Shown here: one piece after another, positions 1-6,115 of the stretch | Numbering within the stretch: the stretch's first letter is position 1 | Layout of the letters: the number at the start of each line of letters is the position of its first letter | Notes under the pieces: model-generated | What the model saw: only the letters and a program-made list of their open reading frames with translations | Told to the model about the DNA's origin: nothing | Databases searched by the model: none | Assembly (NCBI GenBank): GCA_025357975.1 | Contig: JANYKY010000158.1 | Coordinates: 1 to 6,904 of the forward strand | Direction of reading: 5' to 3' | DNA: 6,904 nt | DNA from: Gemmatimonadaceae bacterium | GTDB lineage: Bacteria; Gemmatimonadota; Gemmatimonadetes; Gemmatimonadales; Gemmatimonadaceae | Translations under genes and position numbers: made by a program

Positions 1-1
1 C

Positions 2-838
2 AACCCGCGCATCAAGGTGCTTTTGCTCCACGGCGGGCCCGGGGCCACGCACGAGTACTTCGAATCGCTAGAGGGTTTCCTGCCCGCGGAGGGCATCGAG
101 TTCATCTACTACGATCAGCTCGGCAGCGCTTATTCCGACCAGCCCAAGGAGCCTGATCTCTGGACGACGGCGCGCTTCGTCGAGGAGGTGGAACAGGTCC
201 GCGTGGCCCTAGGGCTCGACAAGGAGAACTTCTATCTACTCGGCCACTCCTGGGGCGGCATCCTCGCCCTCGAATACGCGTTCAAGTACCAGCAGCACCT
301 GAAAGGTCTGATCATCTCGAACATGATGGCGAGTATCCCTGCATACAACGAGTATGCGAACGAAGTCATCATGCCCGCGCTCGACCAGGAAGCGCTCGCG
401 GAGATCAAACGCCTCGAGGCCGAGAAAAAGTATGACGATCCACGCTATATGGATCTGCTCATCCAGCATCATTACACCAAGCATGTTCTGAGAATGCGGC
501 CCGATCAATGGCCCGAACCTGTGAACCGGATGTTCGCGCATCTCAACCAGGCGGTCTACATCCCGATGCAGGGGCCGAGTGAACTCGGCGCAAGCGGAAA
601 ACTCTTGAACTGGGATCGCACCGCGGATTTGCCGAAGATCAGCGTACCGACACTGGCAATCGGCGCCCGGTACGATACGATGGACCCCTCGCACATGGAG
701 TGGATGGCGTATCAGGTACAAAAGGGGCGCTACCTGCACTGTCCGAACGGCAGCCACCTCGCGATTTACGACGACCAGAAGATTTACGTGGAAGGGATCA
801 TCAACTTTCTTCGCGATGTGGACGCCGGACGGTTTTGA
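2..838 (+). CDS. Proline iminopeptidase-family alpha/beta hydrolase, 5' end missing
   Basis: This is a serine hydrolase of the S33 / proline iminopeptidase type, which removes N-terminal proline or similar residues from peptides, probably in the cytoplasm. The frame is open to the left edge, so the true start lies outside; the GTG at 17 is an internal Val just before the oxyanion-hole motif HGGPG. Numbering from that Val, the catalytic set is visible: nucleophile Ser78 in GHSWGG, probable acid Asp220 in GARYD and His247 in NGSH. The segment DQLGSAYSDQP after the first strand is typical of proline iminopeptidases and argues against a generic esterase. A helical cap (about residues 105-195) lies between the nucleophile and the acid. 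It ends at TGA 836-838 and is followed by a PIN-toxin relic and then a gamma-glutamyltransferase on the same strand, a pairing that would suit peptide scavenging (inference). Exact substrate is uncertain; related amidohydrolases share the fold. Confidence 0.88.
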   Translation, partial: NPRIKVLLLHGGPGATHEYFESLEGFLPAEGIEFIYYDQLGSAYSDQPKEPDLWTTARFVEEVEQVRVALGLDKENFYLLGHSWGGILALEYAFKYQQHLKGLIISNMMASIPAYNEYANEVIMPALDQEALAEIKRLEAEKKYDDPRYMDLLIQHHYTKHVLRMRPDQWPEPVNRMFAHLNQAVYIPMQGPSELGASGKLLNWDRTADLPKISVPTLAIGARYDTMDPSHMEWMAYQVQKGRYLHCPNGSHLAIYDDQKIYVEGIINFLRDVDAGRF

Positions 839-853
839 CAAATACGCTCTCGA

Positions 854-1009
854 CACGGCGAAGCCCTCGCGTTCGGCGGCATCGGTCAGACGCAGGTCGA
901 GAGACACGACGTGCAGCGTCGATGGCTTGAAGTCAGATGCGATCAACGCCGCGGCACGCTGCAGCGCATCGGCGGCACGCAACGCATGCGTGCGAAGGAG
1001 CCGGGTGGC
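854..1009 (-). pseudogene. C-terminal remnant of a VapC-like PIN-domain toxin
   Basis: Reading the minus strand from about 1009 down to 854 gives roughly 52 residues that look like the end of a PIN-domain ribonuclease of a type II toxin-antitoxin pair. It contains LRAADALQRAAALIAS, then VVSLDLRLTDAAEREGF. In the family, the Asp of the ADALQ helix and the Asp of the SLDxRL strand are metal-site residues; here they are encoded at 968-970 and 896-898. The N-terminal two thirds, with the first catalytic acids, are absent. The frame has no stop where the family normally ends and runs on through the antisense of the upstream hydrolase, so the piece is joined at both ends to unrelated DNA. There is no antitoxin gene beside it. 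Family assignment rests on motif recognition only; no search was run. Confidence 0.7.
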
Positions 1010-1024
1010 TGAACTCGAACTTCC

Positions 1025-1030
1025 GGAGAG
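1025..1030 (+). promoter_or_regulatory. Ribosome binding site that decides the gamma-glutamyltransferase start
   Basis: GGAGAG sits 5 bases before GTG 1036. This supports that GTG rather than the farther upstream ATG at 937. The stretch 937-1009 reads as a PIN relic on the other strand and would be unlikely coding sequence for the enzyme. Confidence 0.65.
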
Positions 1031-1035
1031 CCCGA

Positions 1036-2697
1036 GTGTCAAGAATCACAATGATCGCCGCCACGCTTCTCGTCGCTCCTAACATTCTGCAGGCGCAGCG
1101 ACCAACCTCCATGGCAGGCCGCTCAACCGTCTACTCCCCGAACGCAGCGATCGCGACGAGCCAACCGCTCGCCACTGCAGCCGGCCTCGATGTCCTGCGC
1201 CAGGGTGGCAACGCGATTGATGCCGCCGTCGCCGCCGCCGCGGTGCTGAGCGTAACCGAGCCGCACATGACTGGGATCGGTGGCGACATGTTTGCGCTTG
1301 TATGGCTTGCAAAGGAGCAAAAGCTTGTCGCCCTGAACGCGAGCGGACGTGCCGGCTCGCTCATGACGCGCGAGACGCTGCTGGCGCGCGGCTTCCAGTC
1401 CGGGTCGCAGCAGGGCGTCATGTCAGTCACCGTTCCCGGCGCACTCGCCGGATGGGACATGCTCGTGCGAACGTATGGACGGCGCACGCTTGCCCAGGCG
1501 CTAGTGCCGGCGATCACTTACGCGCGGGACGGCTTTCCGGTCTCGCCAATTATCGCCGCACAGTGGGCGAACGAGACCGCGTTCCTCCGGCACGACTCGT
1601 CCGCGACCGCGACTTTCCTGCCAGGCGGCCGTGCGCCGAAGGCTGGCGAATGGTTCCGGAACCCCGACTACGCGCACACGCTGCAGATGATCGCGGACAG
1701 CGGCACCGGGGTTTTCTACGGCGGCTCGATAGGCCAGCGCATCGTGGCGCGGCTCACCGCGCTCAACGGCTTCGTCACGCTCGATGACCTCCGCAAGAAT
1801 GCGCCAAACTGGGTTACACCGATCTCGGTACCGTTCCGCGGCTATCGTGTCTGGGAGCTCCCGCCCAACAATCAGGGAATTGCTGCACTCGAGATGTTGC
1901 GCATTCTCGAGCCGTACGACCTCAAGGCGATGGGGCACAACTCACCGGCCTATCTGCATCACCTTATCGAGGCGAAGAAGCTCGCCTATGCGGACCTCGA
2001 TCGCTTCGTCGGCGATGCGGACCATCTGGACATGCCGGCGGAGCGCATGCTAACCGACCAGTTCATTGCCGAACGACGCCGGCATCTGGATCCGGCGCAT
2101 GCGCAGGAACGCGTGGATCCCGGTGAGCTGCGCACAAAAAGCGAGACGATCTACCTGACGGTCGCCGATGCCGATGGAAACATGGTGTCCTTCATCAACT
2201 CGCTGTACGACCTCTTCGGCTCGGGTATCGTCGTGCCGGGCACCGGCTTCGCGCTGCACAACCGCGGGGCAGGATTCGCGCTCACGCCAGGCCTGCCGAA
2301 CACCGTCGCGCCTGGAAAGCGGCCGTTTCACACTCTGATTCCCGGCTTCGTGACACATACTGTGAACGGGAGAGACGAGGCGTACATGAGCTTTGGGCTC
2401 ATGGGGGGTGGTGTGCAGGCGCAGGGACACGTGCAGTTCCTGCTCAATTACTTCCTGTTCGGCATGGATGTGCAGGCGGCGATCGATGCGCCTCGCTTTC
2501 GCCACTACGACGGGCAGCGCGTGGCGCTAGAGGCCCCCATCGGCGATGGCGTCCGCGCGGCACTCTCGGCCATGGGACACGTTATCATCGAGCAGCCGAC
2601 GGTTTCATTCGGCGGGGCGCAGGCAATCGTGCGACTTCCGAGAGGCTTCGCGGCGGGGAGTGATCCGCGGAAGGACGGAATGGCAGCAGGCTACTAA
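1036..2697 (+). CDS. ggt: Secreted gamma-glutamyltransferase family enzyme
   Basis: This is an N-terminal-nucleophile hydrolase of the gamma-glutamyltranspeptidase family (COG0405 type), which cleaves or transfers gamma-glutamyl groups from glutathione and related compounds outside the cytoplasm. The preproenzyme normally cuts itself into two chains. From GTG 1036 the protein has 553 residues, near the family's usual size. It opens with a signal peptide (MSRIT, a hydrophobic core, then LQAQ at about residue 21). Matching motifs are QGGNAIDAAVA, TEPHMTGIGGDMF, a probable substrate-binding Arg in NASGRAG (residue 105), PPNNQGIAALEML, and the autoprocessing nucleophile Thr371 (codon 2146-2148) in SETIYLTVADADGN. 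Late motifs are GSGIVVPGTGF and FGLMGGGVQAQGH. The IYLTVADADGN and MGGGVQAQGH forms resemble the broad GGT-like branch more than E. coli Ggt, so the substrate may differ. It ends with TAA followed at once by TAG. The upstream proline iminopeptidase-like gene is on the same strand. Confidence 0.92.
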   Translation: MSRITMIAATLLVAPNILQAQRPTSMAGRSTVYSPNAAIATSQPLATAAGLDVLRQGGNAIDAAVAAAAVLSVTEPHMTGIGGDMFALVWLAKEQKLVALNASGRAGSLMTRETLLARGFQSGSQQGVMSVTVPGALAGWDMLVRTYGRRTLAQALVPAITYARDGFPVSPIIAAQWANETAFLRHDSSATATFLPGGRAPKAGEWFRNPDYAHTLQMIADSGTGVFYGGSIGQRIVARLTALNGFVTLDDLRKNAPNWVTPISVPFRGYRVWELPPNNQGIAALEMLRILEPYDLKAMGHNSPAYLHHLIEAKKLAYADLDRFVGDADHLDMPAERMLTDQFIAERRRHLDPAHAQERVDPGELRTKSETIYLTVADADGNMVSFINSLYDLFGSGIVVPGTGFALHNRGAGFALTPGLPNTVAPGKRPFHTLIPGFVTHTVNGRDEAYMSFGLMGGGVQAQGHVQFLLNYFLFGMDVQAAIDAPRFRHYDGQRVALEAPIGDGVRAALSAMGHVIIEQPTVSFGGAQAIVRLPRGFAAGSDPRKDGMAAGY

Positions 2698-2734
2698 TAG
2701 CGAGCTGACACGACGCAACTAAAGACCACCACGA

Positions 2735-2765
2735 CCTTGGCTCCCCGAAACCCGGGGAGCCAAGG
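2735..2765. terminator. Strong hairpin between convergent genes
   Basis: CCTTGGCTCCCCG at 2735-2747 pairs perfectly with CGGGGAGCCAAGG at 2753-2765, giving a 13-bp stem and a 5-base loop (AAACC). It lies between the stop of the gamma-glutamyltransferase (2697) and the stop of the minus-strand lipoprotein gene (2772), so it could serve both directions. No clear T-run follows on either strand, so termination would have to rely on the stem alone or on Rho. Confidence 0.65.
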
Positions 2766-2771
2766 GCTGGT

Positions 2772-3515
2772 TTACTTCAGTGAATAGGCTCGGTCGACGT
2801 TGTACGTCGTGTACACGCCCTGGAACAGCTGCAGCGAGGAATTGTTGTTTGGTGTTCCGTCGCGCCAGCCGAAGTACACGGCATACGAGGGGGTGGTCGC
2901 CTGAATGCTTATCCAGTACTTCGTTCCCGCCGTCGCCGTGAAGGCCGTTGGCAGCGTCACCGAGTATCGGTAGAACGGCCATGTCGTAGGCGTAGCAGTG
3001 CCACACGTGAGACCGGAGACGGTCTTCTCCAGAGCCTGGCCTGTCTGTGCCACCGTAAACGTCGACGTCTGAAGTATCGCTGGCAGATTGGGCCGGCCAC
3101 CTGCGTCAGGATAGAACGACACCGTGAAGGCCGACGCCGTTGGCGCGGGGGCGGCAGAATTCACCTGCTGGACGCAGTAGATGCCCTGCCATCCAACCGT
3201 AGTGATAGTCTGGGTAGTCGAGACAGTAAAATCGTCAAAAACCTGGGATGGTGGTGATCCGTCGGTCACGATCTGCGACGTTCTGGCCTCGACATAACCA
3301 GAGGTTGTGACCGGCACAGTTGTCTCGTGCGGTGGGGTTGAAGCCGGGGGTGAGGTCGGGTGAGAAGAGGAACAAGCAGACAACACCAGCACCGCCAATG
3401 AGGCGATTGCTGGAACCATATGCCACGGTGGCCGAAGGCCGCCCACAGACATATCCCGAGCGACGGTCGGGGCATGCGTACACGTCAGGCCTGTCCGGCT
3501 TTGCTGTCTGTGCAT
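2772..3515 (-). CDS. Putative lipoprotein with an all-beta extracellular domain, unknown function
   Basis: I do not recognise a named family. The predicted protein is 247 residues from the ATG at 3515, preceded by AGAGGA 4 bases upstream on the coding strand. Starts at 3452 or 3419 are alternatives that would give a more usual short signal peptide. A hydrophobic stretch (VPAIASLAVLVLSAC) ends in a lipobox whose Cys48 would be lipidated after signal peptidase II cleavage. Next comes a Ser/Pro/Thr-rich tether (about 49-70), then about 175 residues of alternating polar and hydrophobic segments rich in Thr, Tyr and Trp, as in secreted beta-sandwich domains. Trp109, Trp179, Trp201 and Trp217 stand out, and Cys114 and Cys171 could form a disulfide. 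The segment GTKYWISIQAT resembles the closing strands of domains seen in many outer-surface proteins. It was likely exported to the cell envelope. It is convergent with the gamma-glutamyltransferase. Ligand or enzymatic role cannot be stated. Confidence 0.72.
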   Translation of the reverse strand: MHRQQSRTGLTCTHAPTVARDMSVGGLRPPWHMVPAIASLAVLVLSACSSSHPTSPPASTPPHETTVPVTTSGYVEARTSQIVTDGSPPSQVFDDFTVSTTQTITTVGWQGIYCVQQVNSAAPAPTASAFTVSFYPDAGGRPNLPAILQTSTFTVAQTGQALEKTVSGLTCGTATPTTWPFYRYSVTLPTAFTATAGTKYWISIQATTPSYAVYFGWRDGTPNNNSSLQLFQGVYTTYNVDRAYSLK

Positions 3516-3598
3516 TTGATCCTCTGTCAGTAGTGGGAGTCCAACCGGAAAGAGCGGCAAATCTCCGGGGAGCGGGCGCAACGGGGACAAAATGAACC

Positions 3599-3629
3599 TT
3601 TTTCGCAACGTATGCGAGAAAAGTTTTTT
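3599..3629 (+). terminator. Weak terminator-like hairpin with T6 tail
   Basis: TTTTTCGCA (3599-3607) can pair with TGCGAGAAA (3613-3621), with one G-T wobble and a 5-base loop. TTTTTT follows at 3624-3629. The plus strand has no recognisable gene ending here, so it would only stop antisense transcription. The GC core is just 3 base pairs. Low confidence. Confidence 0.25.
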
Positions 3630-3642
3630 GCTCCACGCGGCC

Positions 3643-3670
3643 AACCTGATCGCGACGTCGACATCAGGTT
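3643..3670 (-). terminator. Inverted repeat downstream of the DUF3597 gene
   Basis: AACCTGAT (3643-3650) and ATCAGGTT (3663-3670) form a perfect 8-bp stem. The 12-base loop contains the palindrome CGACGTCG. It lies 64 bases past the DUF3597 stop in the direction of transcription and may be a structured 3' end. No adjacent T-run is present on the minus strand. Confidence 0.3.
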
Positions 3671-3733
3671 CATCATCCAGAACAGGCGCCGTGAAGGGTA
3701 CGGGCGCCCGTTCCGGAAGTCGCGAGCGGATGA

Positions 3734-4129
3734 TCAGTCGAGCATGCTCGCTGGAACCTTGCCTCCATTCGCGGCCATCTGCTTCATCACTTCCTTGTGC
3801 AGCCACACGTTCATCGTCGCGCTGTCGTTCATGCTGCCGGTGTAACCGAGCTCAGTCGCAAGCGCCTTTCGCTGAGCCAGGCTGTTGTCCATGCCGAGCA
3901 GCGACATCATGTCGACAATCGATTCGTGCCAATTGCTCTTATGCCCACTCTTGGTTTCGAGATCCGTCATGATCGCTTCGACGTCCACTGCCGCCGGGGC
4001 GGTGCTCGACGAAGATGCAGTCACGTCCGACATGGAAACTGGAGTGGAGCCGGCACTTGGCATCCCCGCGCCAGACGCCGCCTGCGCGTGACCGGTTATT
4101 TTGGACCAGATATCTCCGAAGATGCTCAT
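3734..4129 (-). CDS. DUF3597 family small protein
   Basis: This 131-residue protein matches the layout of DUF3597, a small bacterial family of unknown function. It has a conserved N-terminus MSIFGDIWSKI, a variable Ala/Ser/Pro-rich linker (about residues 18-46) and a conserved helical C-terminal domain (48-131). Recognisable pieces of that domain are VDVEAIM, NWHESIVDMMSLLGMD, LATELGYTG, MNDSATMNVWLHKEVM and NGGKVP. There is no signal peptide or membrane segment, so it is probably cytoplasmic. GAGAGG lies 5 bases before the ATG on the coding strand, which fixes the start. Length is close to the usual family size and all core blocks are present, so the gene looks intact. It is transcribed away from the alpha/beta hydrolase at 4202, with only 72 bases between the two starts. 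Many members are thought to be general or stress-associated proteins, but that is not evident from this sequence. Confidence 0.9.
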   Translation of the reverse strand: MSIFGDIWSKITGHAQAASGAGMPSAGSTPVSMSDVTASSSSTAPAAVDVEAIMTDLETKSGHKSNWHESIVDMMSLLGMDNSLAQRKALATELGYTGSMNDSATMNVWLHKEVMKQMAANGGKVPASMLD

Positions 4130-4142
4130 GGCGCCCTCTCTC

Positions 4143-4172
4143 TGTAAAATGGATGAATGATTCGACTATACT
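4143..4172 (+). promoter_or_regulatory. Candidate promoter for the alpha/beta hydrolase
   Basis: A -10-like TATACT is at 4167-4172, and a poor -35 (TGTAAA) is at 4143-4148 with an 18-base spacer. Transcription would begin near 4179, about 20 bases before ATG 4202. The -10 overlaps the minus-strand -10 described separately. Confidence 0.3.
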
Positions 4173-4191
4173 GACGGTGATTGGTAGTCAT
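4165..4191 (-). promoter_or_regulatory. Candidate promoter for the DUF3597 gene
   Basis: On the minus strand, TATAGT (4170-4165, five of six bases matching TATAAT) is preceded by ATGACT (4191-4186, four of six matching TTGACA) with a short 15-base spacer. Transcription would start near 4158, giving a leader of about 30 bases that contains the GAGAGG ribosome site. Confidence 0.35.
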
Positions 4192-4201
4192 CTAGAGCAA
4201 G

Positions 4202-4960
4202 ATGGACGCCGCCAAGGCTGACAATAATAACCGCCAAAATTCCTGGACCCAAAAATCCATGAAAACCAAAATTCTCCGTCGCACCGACATCATCGAGCTC
4301 GGAGGTGCCGGTGTCCCATCGCTACTCCTGCGCCCCGACCTCGAGAGTCGCGTGCCGGGAGTGTTACTGCTACACGGTTATAGCTCATCCAAAGAAGTGC
4401 TCTCGAACACCATGGGCGTAGCGCTTGCCGTCCGCGGAATCGCCAGCCTGTCATTCGATCTCCCACTGCACGGCTCGCGGGATGAAGACATGTTCGAGGA
4501 AGCACGGACCAATCCGCTCGGCCTGATGAAACACTGGAAGAGTGCGCTCGTCGAGGCCAGAGACGCGATTGGATGGCTGGCCGCGCACGAAGCCATTCAT
4601 CCACTGCGTATCGGCATCGCCGGATACTCCCTCGGCAGTTACATCGCGTTGCAGACTGCCGCCAGAGAGAAGAGAATCAAATCCACAGTGGTCGCGGCCG
4701 GTGGTGACCTTCCCGAAACCCCGTGGACAAGCATGGTGCGAATGGTGACCAATCCCCTTACATCGGTGAAGTCATTGAAAGGCCGGCCGCTGCTCATGCT
4801 GCATGGAATCAATGATCGTACAATTAAGCGCGAGAGGGCTCAGGCTTTGTTCGATGTCGCGTTAGAACCAAAGACGTTGAAATGGTATGAATCAGGACAC
4901 GTGCTTCCCCCCGCATCCGCCGACGACGCGGCAGCATGGCTTGTTGAGCAGTTGGCCTGA
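4202..4960 (+). CDS. Alpha/beta hydrolase, dienelactone-hydrolase-like
   Basis: This is a single-domain serine hydrolase of the prolyl oligopeptidase / dienelactone hydrolase style, probably cytoplasmic and acting on an ester or similar bond; the substrate is unknown. From ATG 4202 (252 residues), the oxyanion motif [10 protein letters not shown] is at about 56-65, followed by [10 protein letters not shown], which is typical of this branch. The catalytic triad is visible: Ser143 in GYSLGS, Asp205 in HGINDRTI and His233 in ESGHVLP. No signal peptide is seen. The first 19 residues are polar and poorly ordered in style, and the ribosome site before 4202 is weak (AGAGCAAG). ATG 4259 (Met20) is therefore a real alternative, although it has no better site. 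It is divergent from the DUF3597 gene and is followed after 8 bases by the acetyltransferase relic on the same strand. Confidence 0.87.
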   Translation: MDAAKADNNNRQNSWTQKSMKTKILRRTDIIELGGAGVPSLLLRPDLESRVPGVLLLHGYSSSKEVLSNTMGVALAVRGIASLSFDLPLHGSRDEDMFEEARTNPLGLMKHWKSALVEARDAIGWLAAHEAIHPLRIGIAGYSLGSYIALQTAAREKRIKSTVVAAGGDLPETPWTSMVRMVTNPLTSVKSLKGRPLLMLHGINDRTIKRERAQALFDVALEPKTLKWYESGHVLPPASADDAAAWLVEQLA

Positions 4961-4968
4961 GTCGCCAC

Positions 4969-5264
4969 GTGTCCGTAAGCATTCTCCAGATCAGGAAAAA
5001 CGACATCGGGCTGATGAAGCCGCTCTGCACAACCTTCGGCGATGCTTTCGACGACAAGCGGACGTACACTCAAGAAGTTCCAGCAAGAGCGTCAGCGAGA
5101 TCTACATCTACGACCTCGCTGTGAAGGCAGCGTATCGACGAGAAGGAATTGCGACAGCGTTAATCGAGGAACTAAGGAAGATTGCTGCTGCCCGCGGTGC
5201 ATATGTCATCTTCGTTCAAGCGGATAAAGGCACTGAAGATGAACCGGCGATCGCCCTGTATACG
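4969..5264 (+). pseudogene. Degraded AAC(3)-I-type aminoglycoside acetyltransferase (GNAT)
   Basis: These are remains of a GNAT-fold acetyltransferase closely resembling AAC(3)-I enzymes, which acetylate the 3-amino group of aminoglycosides using acetyl-CoA. It is in three pieces. From GTG 4969, one frame gives the N-terminus (ILQIRKND, then [12 protein letters not shown]) up to about 5070. From about 5069 the frame one base further on gives LKKFQQER. After one extra base near 5093, a third frame gives [10 protein letters not shown], the acetyl-CoA loop [23 protein letters not shown] and PAIALYT, ending at 5264. Compared with AAC(3)-Ia, about 35-40 codons between TYT and LKKF are gone. These cover the strands before the conserved [10 protein letters not shown]. 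The KLGIREE-type C-terminus is replaced by PAS sequence. The pieces cannot make a functional enzyme. A chromosomal ancestor unrelated to resistance is as likely as a resistance gene. Confidence 0.8.
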
Positions 5265-6115
5265 ATAGAATCAGGCTCGAGACTCGAAATACTCAAGGCT
5301 GTCGTTCTCAACATTCCGGCTCCCGTTGCCGTTCTCCTCGGCCCCGAGCATCGGCACGCGCTTGTTAACGACTACTATAGAAAGGTCAGCGGCGGCGGAA
5401 GAGACGTTACCGGCCTGACCACGCGTGAGGCCTTTCCCGAGATCGAAGGTCAACCGCTCTTTGACTTTTAGACCGCGTGTATCGCACTGGCGAGTCGTGG
5501 AGCGCGCTCGAGGCGGAGCGGCTGCTAGAGGTGAGCGAGAAGGTGCGCGCCCAACTCACCGAGGCCAACGAGCAGCTACAAGACCAGCAGGTTCAGTTGG
5601 AGATCGCAAATCAACAGTTACAGGAAAATACAGTGGAGCTCGAAGTGCAAACCGAAGAGCTCAACGCCTCTGCGGCTCAGCTCGAGGAGATGGTCGCGCA
5701 GGCACAAAAGGGCCGCGCCGATTCCCTCGCTCGGGAAATGGAAATTCGGACACTCGCGAACGCGATTCCTACCCTTGCGTGGACCGCTCGCCCGGACGGC
5801 TTCATCGATTGGTACAACGCTCAGTGGTACCAATACACGGGCAGCACTGCCGAGCAGATGGACGGTTGGGGCTGGCAGTCAGTTCATGACCCCAAGGAAC
5901 TCCCGGGTGTTCTGGAACAATGGCGGCAAGCCATCGCGAGCGGGCAAGAATTCGAAATGACGTTTCCCCTTCGACGGAGTGACGGCGAGTTTCGCCGGTT
6001 TCTTACTCGCGTGACTCCGGTGAAAGACAGCGAAGGGATTGTCGTCCGCTGGTTCGGAACGAATACGGATGTCGAAACAGAGCGAGCTGCTCGTGAAGCC
6101 GCGGAATCAGCCAAT
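5265..6115 (+). pseudogene. Broken PAS-coil-PAS sensor (histidine kinase N-terminal part)
   Basis: These are remains of a cytoplasmic PAS sensor protein, probably the input half of a hybrid or soluble histidine kinase. The first part (5265-5468) reads as the start of a PAS_4-type domain, with [20 protein letters not shown], then [16 protein letters not shown]. It hits TAG 5469-5471. Shifting back one base at the T-run 5466-5469 restores the expected [10 protein letters not shown], so one T seems lost. After TGES the second half of that PAS fold is missing and a long Gln/Glu/Leu-rich coiled coil begins (about 5507-5740). A second, well-preserved PAS with PAC motif follows: IPTLAWTARPDGFIDWYNAQ, GWGWQSVHDP, FEMTFPLRRSDGEFRRF and VRWFGTNTDVE. 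It breaks off in AAREAAESAN at about 6115, where relatives continue into the kinase dimerisation helix; no H-box or ATPase domain is present. Its own start is also gone, being fused to the acetyltransferase relic. The 5477-6130 open frame may still be translated from GTG 5477, but it would lack any output domain. Confidence 0.8.

Noticed and set aside
835..840. A perfect TTGACA -35 overlapping the stop codon of the first gene.
   Set aside because: No -10-like sequence lies 16-19 bases downstream (GC-rich there), so no promoter is called.
236..1042. Long minus-strand open frame of 268 codons.
   Set aside because: Only the first part (854-1009) resembles a protein family, the PIN remnant. The rest is the antisense of the proline iminopeptidase-like gene.
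3320..3595. Plus-strand open frame of 91 codons opposite the lipoprotein gene.
   Set aside because: Composition looks like antisense shadow, no family is recognisable, and the lipobox-bearing minus frame explains this stretch better.
3739..3750. Perfect 12-bp palindrome CGAGCATGCTCG.
   Set aside because: It lies in the final codons of the DUF3597 gene (around SMLD) and contains no spacer or tail. Probably chance.
3516..3806. N-terminal extension of the lipoprotein to 344 residues.
   Set aside because: It would bury the signal sequence 130 residues into the protein and overlap the end of the DUF3597 gene.
4887..5471. A single 194-codon acetyltransferase gene.
   Set aside because: Its first 70 or so codons overlap the hydrolase gene or read the acetyltransferase N-terminus in the wrong frame, and its last 69 codons are PAS sequence. 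It is a chimera of relics.
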